59,897 nt of DNA from Myxococcales bacterium (lineage in GTDB: Bacteria; Myxococcota_A; Polyangia; Polyangiales; Polyangiaceae): positions 1 to 59,897 of the forward strand of contig JACPVJ010000102.1 in NCBI GenBank assembly GCA_016191785.1, written 5' to 3'. This document shows positions 50,524-59,897 of this stretch, one piece after another. The number at the start of each line of letters is the position of its first letter. Position 1 is the first letter of the stretch. The notes under the pieces were generated by a model. It worked only from the letters and a program-made list of their open reading frames with translations, ran no database searches and had not been told where the DNA came from. A program made the translations under genes and the position numbers.

Positions 50524-53500
50524 ATGTTTGCCGAGCTGCTCGCGCGCTCGAACTTCAGCTTTCTCTCGGGCGCTTCGCACCCCGCCGAGCTGGTGGTGCG
50601 CGCCAAAGAGCTGGGGCTCGCGGCCCTGGCGCTCACCGATCGCATGGGGCTCTACGGCTCGGTGCGGGCCCACGCCCAAGCCCAAGAGTGCGAGCAGCAG
50701 GTGATCGTCGGGGCCGAGCTGGTGCTCGATCCGGCGGTGCCGTCGCGCTCTGCCACCGCGCCCAGCGAGGCACGGCTCGCAGCGCTCGCGCGGGCGCCGA
50801 GCGTCGCGTTGCTCGCGTGCGATCACTCCGGCTACTCGAACCTGTGTCGCCTGCTCACGCTCGCCCACGCCGGACACCCCAAGGGCGAGGGCGCGCTCTG
50901 CCTCGACGCGCTCGCCGCACACCATCAGGGGCTCGTGGCGGTCGTGCCGGCGCCGCGCGATCCGTCGGGCCCCGGCGCGCCGCCCGAGGCGCTGCTCGGG
51001 CTGCTTCGCGACGTGTTCGCCGAGCGCGCGCTGCTCGCGGCGCATCGCCACCTGGATGCGTTCGACGTGGCGCGGCTCGCGGCGGTCGAGGCCGGGTCGG
51101 TGCGCTTCGGTCTCGAGGTCGTCGCCAGCGCGCGCCCTCTCTTCCATCACCGCTCGCAGAAGGCCGTGGCCGACGTGGTCGCCTGCATCCGCGAGGGCAC
51201 CACCCTGGACCGGGCCGGCACGCTGCTCGAGGCCAATACCGAGGCGTTTCTCCGCTCCGAGCTGGAGATGCAGCGGCTGTTCCGCGAGCGCCCGGCATGG
51301 GTCGAGCGCACGGCCGAGGTGGCGAGCGCGTGTCGCTTCTCGCTCTCGGAGCTCCGCTATCGCTTCCCGTGCACGCTCGAGCCCGGCGAGAGCGCCGACG
51401 GCAAGCTTCGCCGGCTCGCGCTCGAGGGCGCACAGCGTCGCTACCCGAGCGGGGTGCCCGACTCGGTCGCGCAGCAGATCGAGAAAGAGCTGGCCCTGAT
51501 CGCCCAGCTCGCGGTCGCGCCCTACTTCCTCTCGACCTGGGAGGTCGTCGAGATCGCGCGCGCGCGTCGCATCTTGTGCCAGGGCCGCGGCAGCGCGGCC
51601 AACAGCGCGGTGTGCTTCGTGCTGGGGATCACCGCGGTCGATCCGGCGCGCTCCAACCTGTTGTTCGAGCGCTTCATGAGCGCCGAGCGCAGCGAGCCGC
51701 CGGACATCGACATCGACTTCGAGCACGAGCGGCGCGAAGAGGTGATCCAAGAGATCTACGCGCGACATGGTCGCGACCGCGCCACCATGGTCAGCGAGGT
51801 GATCTGCTATCGCGGCAAGAGCGCGCTGCGCGAGGTGGGCAAGGTCTTCGGGCTGTCGCTCGAGCAGGTCGATCGCCTGTCGGGCGCCATCACCCACTGG
51901 GACTCGGCCGAGGTGAGCGACGCCCGGCTCGCCGAGCTGGGCTTCGACCCCGCGGACCCGCGGCTCCGTCAGAGCGTGAGGCTGGCCCGGGCGATCGAGG
52001 GGTTTCCGCGGCACTTGTCGATCCACGTCGGCGGCTTCGTGCTCTCGGCGGCGCCGCTCCACGAGGTGGCGCCGATCGAGCCCGCGCGCATGCCGGAGCG
52101 CACGGTGATGCCCTGGGACAAGGACGACATCGAGGCGCTGGGGTTCTTCAAGATCGACGTGCTCGGGCTGGGCATGCTGACCGCGATCCGCAAGTGCCTG
52201 GTGTCGATCTGGGAGGGGGGCGGGCTGGGGAGGGGGCAAGGGCCGAGCGCGGCCTTCGACCCGATCGAGCTCTTGACCCGGATCCCCGCCGAAGACCCGA
52301 TGGTCTACGACCTCTGCTGTCGCGCCGACACGGTGGGGGTGTTCCAGATCGAGAGCCGGGCGCAGATGGCGATGCTGCCCCGGCTCAAGCCGCGCCGCTT
52401 CTACGACCTGGTGGTCGAGGTCGCGCTGGTGCGCCCCGGTCCGATCCAGGGCGGGATGGTGCACCCCTATCTTCGGCGTCGAAACCGCGAAGAGCCGGCG
52501 GACTCTCCCCACCCGTCGCTCTCGCCCATCTTGGAGCGCACGCTGGGCGTACCGCTCTTTCAAGAGCAGGTGATGCAGATCGCCATCGTGGGCGCGGGCT
52601 ACTCGGGCGGCGAGGCCGATCAGCTGCGCCGCGACATGGCCGCGTGGAAGAAGCACGGCAAGCTGCTTCGTCACAAAGACCGGCTGCTCGCGGGCTTCGC
52701 GGCGCGGGGGATCAGCGCCGAGTTTGGCGCGCGCTTGTTCGAGCAGATCAAGGGCTTCGGGGAGTACGGCTTTCCCGAGAGCCACGCCGCCTCCTTCGCG
52801 CTCTTGGTCTACGCCTCGGCCTGGCAGAAGACGCACTATCCGGCGCACTTCGCCTGCGCGCTGGTGAACTCGTTGCCCATGGGCTTCTACTCGGCCAGCA
52901 CCCTCTTCCAAGACGCCCAGCGCCACGGCGTCGAGCTTCGGGAGGTGAGCATCGACTCGAGCTTCTGGGCCTGCACGCTCGAGCCCGCCGGCGACAAGCC
53001 CGCCATCCAGAGCTTAGAGCCCGACGCCGCGCGGGCGGTGCGCCTGGGCTTTCGACTGGTGAAGGGCCTGGCCGAGGCCAGCGCGCGTCGCATCGAGGTC
53101 GCTCGGGCCGAGGCGGCGTTCTCCAGCATCGACGACTTGATCCGGCGCGCAGCGCTGCGCAAGGACGAGGTCGAGCGACTGGCCGAGGCCGGAGCGCTCG
53201 AGTCGCTCACGCCTGGCCGGCGCAACGCGGTCTGGCAGTCACGCGCGCCGCGGGCTCCGGGCCTGTTCGCGCGACTCGAGCTGGGCGAGCCGCGGGTGGT
53301 GCTGCCGCCGCTGCGCGCGGCCGAGCAGCTCATGCTCGACTACGAACGCAAGGGGCTCAGCATCGTCGATCATCCGATGCGACACTTGCGCGCGCGGCTC
53401 GAGGCGAGGGGGGTGATCACCGCGGCCGAGCTTCCGCAGCAGAAGCAGGGGCGCGCGATCAGCGTGGCGGGGCTGGTGCTCACGCGCCAGCAACCGGCCA

Positions 53501-53754
53501 CCGCCAGCGGCGTGGTGTTCGTCACGCTCGAAGACGAGACCGGGTTCGTGAACCTGATCCTCTGGCAGCGGGTCTACGAGCGCCTGCGCCTGGTGGCGCG
53601 CCACTCACGCCTGATGCTGGCCTCGGGCAAGGTCGAGCGCGATCGCGAGTCGACCCGCTCCGAGGTGCCCATCGTGCACGTGATCGTCGAGCACCTCGAG
53701 CGGCTCGACAGGCCGGACTCGAAGCTCGGCCGGCAGTCGCGGGATTTTCACTGA
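50524..53754 (+). CDS. dnaE2: Error-prone DNA polymerase III alpha subunit DnaE2 (ImuC)
   Basis: This 1076-aa translesion polymerase begins with the PHP domain (ELLARSNFSFLSGASHP, AALALTDRMGLYG). The palm carries PPDIDIDFEHERREEV near residue 393 with two catalytic Asp, and FKIDVLGLGMLTAIRK near residue 545 with the third. GSAANS precedes them, and an OB-fold is near the end. The length matches DnaE2 rather than replicative DnaE1 (about 1160 aa). It is separated from its partners imuAB by 5.6 kb but has its own SOS box. It ends 16 nt from the smc stop. Confidence 0.96.
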   Translation: MFAELLARSNFSFLSGASHPAELVVRAKELGLAALALTDRMGLYGSVRAHAQAQECEQQVIVGAELVLDPAVPSRSATAPSEARLAALARAPSVALLACDHSGYSNLCRLLTLAHAGHPKGEGALCLDALAAHHQGLVAVVPAPRDPSGPGAPPEALLGLLRDVFAERALLAAHRHLDAFDVARLAAVEAGSVRFGLEVVASARPLFHHRSQKAVADVVACIREGTTLDRAGTLLEANTEAFLRSELEMQRLFRERPAWVERTAEVASACRFSLSELRYRFPCTLEPGESADGKLRRLALEGAQRRYPSGVPDSVAQQIEKELALIAQLAVAPYFLSTWEVVEIARARRILCQGRGSAANSAVCFVLGITAVDPARSNLLFERFMSAERSEPPDIDIDFEHERREEVIQEIYARHGRDRATMVSEVICYRGKSALREVGKVFGLSLEQVDRLSGAITHWDSAEVSDARLAELGFDPADPRLRQSVRLARAIEGFPRHLSIHVGGFVLSAAPLHEVAPIEPARMPERTVMPWDKDDIEALGFFKIDVLGLGMLTAIRKCLVSIWEGGGLGRGQGPSAAFDPIELLTRIPAEDPMVYDLCCRADTVGVFQIESRAQMAMLPRLKPRRFYDLVVEVALVRPGPIQGGMVHPYLRRRNREEPADSPHPSLSPILERTLGVPLFQEQVMQIAIVGAGYSGGEADQLRRDMAAWKKHGKLLRHKDRLLAGFAARGISAEFGARLFEQIKGFGEYGFPESHAASFALLVYASAWQKTHYPAHFACALVNSLPMGFYSASTLFQDAQRHGVELREVSIDSSFWACTLEPAGDKPAIQSLEPDAARAVRLGFRLVKGLAEASARRIEVARAEAAFSSIDDLIRRAALRKDEVERLAEAGALESLTPGRRNAVWQSRAPRAPGLFARLELGEPRVVLPPLRAAEQLMLDYERKGLSIVDHPMRHLRARLEARGVITAAELPQQKQGRAISVAGLVLTRQQPATASGVVFVTLEDETGFVNLILWQRVYERLRLVARHSRLMLASGKVERDRESTRSEVPIVHVIVEHLERLDRPDSKLGRQSRDFH

Positions 53755-53770
53755 GCCGGTCGGCGGCGGC

Positions 53771-57415
<3,645 letters not shown>

Positions 57416-57692
57416 CGGTGACGTCCTTCTCGGCCTGGTCTCCCGAGGCTAGCAGCCTTGGGAAGCCTGCGCTTCGCCCCGCCGGGTCGCCGGCGTGTGG
57501 GGCGTTTCGGAGGTGTTGCCGGACGCCCGAAAGGGCGCCCTAAACCTAAGGTAACCGCACGTCATGTAGGGTCACGCCAGGTACTGCACATTTGATAGGC
57601 GACCTTCCGATCAGGTTCAAGGGAAAAACCGTGCACGCCCCCATTCCTCGGGAAAGATTGACAGACCCTGCGCACAGTCGCATTTGGCCGCC
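57416..57692. promoter_or_regulatory. Divergent intergenic region between smc and the FmdB-type gene
   Basis: This stretch is noticeably lower in GC than its flanks. Leftward, TGCTAGCCT at 57446-57454 is an extended -10 box about 30 nt before smc, which also has an SD. Rightward, TTGACA at 57658-57663 is followed 17 nt later by CATTTG, which would start transcription at about the ATG of the FmdB-type gene. No RNA gene is recognised. Confidence 0.5.
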
Positions 57693-57995
57693 ATGACCTA
57701 CGAGTACGTCTGCACCGCCTGCGCCCACGAGTGGGAAGCGGAGCAATCGATGAGTGAGCCTGCGCTCACCACGTGCCCGAGCTGCAAGGCGGAAGCGGCC
57801 AAGCGGCAGGTGTCGGGAGGCACGGGGTTCATTCTGCGCGGCGGTGGCTGGTATGCCGACGGCTACGGCTCGAAGAAGCCGGGCACGTCGGAGGCCGCGA
57901 AGCCCTCGACCACGCCTTCGACCCCCGCGACGACCAAGTCCGAGCCGGCTCCGGCAGCGCCCGCCGCGCCCACGAAGACGAGCACTGATTCCTGA
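57693..57995 (+). CDS. FmdB-family zinc-ribbon protein
   Basis: This 100-aa protein has the CxxC...CxxC zinc ribbon typical of FmdB regulators in its first 45 residues: TYEYVCTACAHEWEAEQSM and LTTCPSCKAEAAKRQ. GGTGFILRGGGWYADGY follows. The last 35 residues are a Ser/Thr/Pro/Ala-rich tail. The precise role is unknown. The ATG at 57693 is preferred over a TTG three codons earlier; no SD is present. pheA follows 21 nt later. Confidence 0.85.
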   Translation: MTYEYVCTACAHEWEAEQSMSEPALTTCPSCKAEAAKRQVSGGTGFILRGGGWYADGYGSKKPGTSEAAKPSTTPSTPATTKSEPAPAAPAAPTKTSTDS

Positions 57996-58016
57996 ACGCC
58001 GCTAAGCTCGTGGCGT

Positions 58017-59090
58017 ATGGCCGACACGAAGCACGAAGTCGACGACGTGCGCCGAGAGATCGCGGCGGTCGACCGCGCGTTGCTCGCCAAGCTCGAAGAG
58101 CGTGCGCGGCTCAGCCGCAAGATCCACAAGCTCAGCGAGGGCGAGGTCCCCACCACCGACCTGAGCGAGCGCGAGTGGCTGGCGGGGCTCGAAAAGGTCG
58201 CCAGCGGAGACCTGCCGGTCGACGATCTGCGCACGCTCTTTCAGCAGATTCGCGCCTCGGCCCGGGCGCTCGAAGAGGCCGCGCGCGTCGCCTACTTGGG
58301 CCCCGAAGGCAGCTTCTGTCACGCCACCGCGAAGCGGCATTTCGGCTCGAGCGGCGTGTACGCCGAGTGCGCCACGCTGGCCGAGGCCTTCGAAGAGGTG
58401 GAGCGCGGTCGCGCGCTGTACGCGGTGTTCCCCTACGAGTCGTCCACCGACGGGCTGGTGGTCTCGAACATCGCCACCCTCGAAGCGACCGACCTGGTGC
58501 TGGTCGCCGAGCGCACCACGACGGCGGCCTACGACCTGATGAGCCGCACCGCGAACATGGCGGACATCGAGAAGATCTACGCGACCGCGGCGGCGCACGC
58601 CGCGTGCGAGCGCTTTCTGGAGCGCGATCTGCCCAAGGCGACGGTGATCGACGTGCGCTCGCCGGTCGTGGCGGCCGAGCTGGCCGCGGGCGATCACGGC
58701 AGCGCTGCGGTGGCGCCGGCGGCTTGCGGCCGCGAGGTCGAGCTAGAGACCGTGCGCGCCAACGTCGGCGACACCTCCGACCTGAGCTTCCGTTTCGGGA
58801 TCGCCGGCCTGCGCCCCGCGCCGCGTACGGGCCGGGACACCACCTGCCTGCTCTTCAGCGTCGACGACTCGCCCGGCGCGCTGTTCGACGTCTTGCGACA
58901 CTTCGCCGAGCGCGGGGTGAACCTGAAGAAGCTGCAGTCCCGCCCGGTGAGCGGCCGGGGCTGGGACTACGTGTTCTACGGTGAGGTGTCCGGGCACGTG
59001 ACCGATCGCCCGGTGGTGACTGCGCTCGAGGCCGTCAAGCGCGGGACCAAGTACCTCAAGGTGCTGGGCTCGTTTCCGACCGAGCGCTGA
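58017..59090 (+). CDS. pheA: Bifunctional chorismate mutase / prephenate dehydratase
   Basis: This 357-aa P-protein makes phenylpyruvate from chorismate for phenylalanine synthesis. Residues 1-90 are an AroQ-type chorismate mutase (VDDVRREIAAVDRALLAKL, LSRKIHKLSEG). The prephenate dehydratase domain begins VAYLGPEGSFCHATAKRHFG and includes YAVFPYESSTDGLV. The C-terminal ACT domain (TTCLLFSVDDSPGALFDVL, then LKKLQSRPV) should mediate feedback by Phe. TAAGCT ends 8 nt before the ATG and no SD is seen. Confidence 0.95.
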   Translation: MADTKHEVDDVRREIAAVDRALLAKLEERARLSRKIHKLSEGEVPTTDLSEREWLAGLEKVASGDLPVDDLRTLFQQIRASARALEEAARVAYLGPEGSFCHATAKRHFGSSGVYAECATLAEAFEEVERGRALYAVFPYESSTDGLVVSNIATLEATDLVLVAERTTTAAYDLMSRTANMADIEKIYATAAAHAACERFLERDLPKATVIDVRSPVVAAELAAGDHGSAAVAPAACGREVELETVRANVGDTSDLSFRFGIAGLRPAPRTGRDTTCLLFSVDDSPGALFDVLRHFAERGVNLKKLQSRPVSGRGWDYVFYGEVSGHVTDRPVVTALEAVKRGTKYLKVLGSFPTER

Positions 59091-59136
59091 CGACGCCCAT
59101 CGCCGAGCGGCGCGCGCTCGTGTACGCTCGCGCCGC

Positions 59137-59897
59137 ATGAAGCGCGGAGTTTGGGTGCAGGCGGCCCTGGTCGGCTCGCTCTGCCTCGGTCTGGTCACGG
59201 GCTGCCCGAAGAAGCCGGACAAGATCGTGGCGGCGGGCGAGGACAAGGGCCTGACCGACGCCGAGATCGACCGAGAGCCGGCGGCGCTCATGCCCAGCGG
59301 CGCCATCGGCCTGTTCTCGATCGACACCAAGAAGCTCTTCGCGTCGCAGTTCGGCCAGAAGGTGCTGGCCATCGCCCGCGCCCGCACGCCCGTGCCGCCC
59401 AGCGCCGGGTTTCTGCCCGACCGCGATCTGGACCACGCATTCGTCGGGCTCTACTCGATGCAGGGCGCGGACTCGGTGTCGGTGCTGAGCGGGCGCTTCG
59501 ACAAGGCGGCGATCGAGCGGGCCGCCGACGGCACGCAGAAGACGCCAATCGGCACGCCGGTGGTGAAGTCGACCTACGCCGGGCGCACGCTCTACACGTC
59601 GCACAACCTCGGGTTCGTGGTGCTGACCTCGAAGACCGTGCTGCTCGGCAACGAGACCGGGATCCGCCGGGCGCTCGACCGGATCAAAGAGGGGCGGGTG
59701 CGGAAGCAGCTCCCGGAGTGGTTCGAGGAGCTCTTGAAGACGCCGGGCGCGCCGGTGGTCGCCGGCTTCGACCTGCGCGCGCAACCGCTGAGCGATGCGG
59801 CGCGCCAGCAGTTCCCCTTCTTGAACGGGATGGAAACGGCGCGCATGGTCGGCAACTTCGAGTCGCCGGGAGTGAACGTGGCCGGCACCATGACCTA
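59137..59897 (+). CDS. Lipoprotein of unknown function, truncated by the window end
   Basis: The frame runs off the end with 253 codons visible. MKRGVWVQAALVGSLCLGLV then TGC forms a clear lipoprotein signal. The mature part has ALMPSGAIGLFSIDTKKLF and HNLGFVVLTSKTVLLGNETG, a pattern seen in myxobacterial DUF3352-like or substrate-binding-like surface proteins, but I cannot name it. TGTACGCT ends 8 nt before the ATG, with no SD. Confidence 0.72.
   Translation, partial: MKRGVWVQAALVGSLCLGLVTGCPKKPDKIVAAGEDKGLTDAEIDREPAALMPSGAIGLFSIDTKKLFASQFGQKVLAIARARTPVPPSAGFLPDRDLDHAFVGLYSMQGADSVSVLSGRFDKAAIERAADGTQKTPIGTPVVKSTYAGRTLYTSHNLGFVVLTSKTVLLGNETGIRRALDRIKEGRVRKQLPEWFEELLKTPGAPVVAGFDLRAQPLSDAARQQFPFLNGMETARMVGNFESPGVNVAGTMT

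Overview
The window is a very GC-rich chromosomal segment (roughly 70 % GC by eye). It most resembles a myxobacterium of the Polyangiales type. This is an inference from gene content. The signs are: many small lipoproteins that combine a lipobox with a Gly/Ser/Thr-rich tether and a Cys-rich head; a Gram-negative LPS-export/rpoN/nitrogen-PTS cluster that carries HprK; LexA-like sites resembling the motif I recall for Myxococcus; and frequent GTG/TTG starts with 4-nt gene overlaps. I see no prophage, IS element, CRISPR array or rRNA.

Layout. 0.1-7.3 kb: a tRNA-Pro(TGG), then leftward genes for a TAT-exported amidohydrolase, a PEGA-type lipoprotein, guaA, a degenerate M16-like lipoprotein, an OB-fold-like lipoprotein and an ECF-like sigma factor. 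The sigma gene has a near-consensus sigma-54 promoter with a cluster of GTTACG inverted repeats upstream. 7.5-15.1 kb: an Fe-S membrane protein, a FabI-like reductase, a GT-C glycosyltransferase, a beta-propeller protein and a dynamin-like GTPase. 15.1-22.9 kb: lptA-lptB-rpoN-hpf-ptsN-hprK-rapZ-ptsH-ptsI, an envelope and regulatory-PTS cluster with no sugar permease. 22.9-28.4 kb: three overlapping genes for a surface 5'-nucleotidase-like lipoprotein, an OB-fold-like lipoprotein and an outer-membrane protein. 28.5-32.1 kb: a compositionally different stretch with a Kelch lipoprotein, a zinc metalloprotease and an RHH/PIN toxin-antitoxin pair. 32.3-42.3 kb: an SDR, a di-CxxCH lipoprotein, rpsO-pnp, a Uma2 nuclease, a Hint-domain lipoprotein, larE and other lipoproteins.

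42.4-53.8 kb holds an SOS mutasome split in two: imuA-imuB and dnaE2, each with its own LexA-like box. Between them lie a duplicated nucleotidyltransferase relic, a HEPN/MNT pair, a second RHH/PIN pair, a lipoprotein with a galactose-binding (SUEL-type) lectin domain and a sulfatase-fold lipoprotein. 53.8-59.9 kb: smc, a FmdB-type zinc ribbon, pheA, and a lipoprotein gene cut by the window end.

A recurrent signal ties the window together. Many genes lack a Shine-Dalgarno sequence and instead have a -10-like TAnnnT hexamer, often TGnTAnnnT, ending only 6-10 nt before the start codon. This predicts leaderless transcripts, and I used it to choose several starts. A minority of genes (rpsO, hpf, the sigma factor, the di-CxxCH and Hint lipoproteins) have conventional SD sequences.
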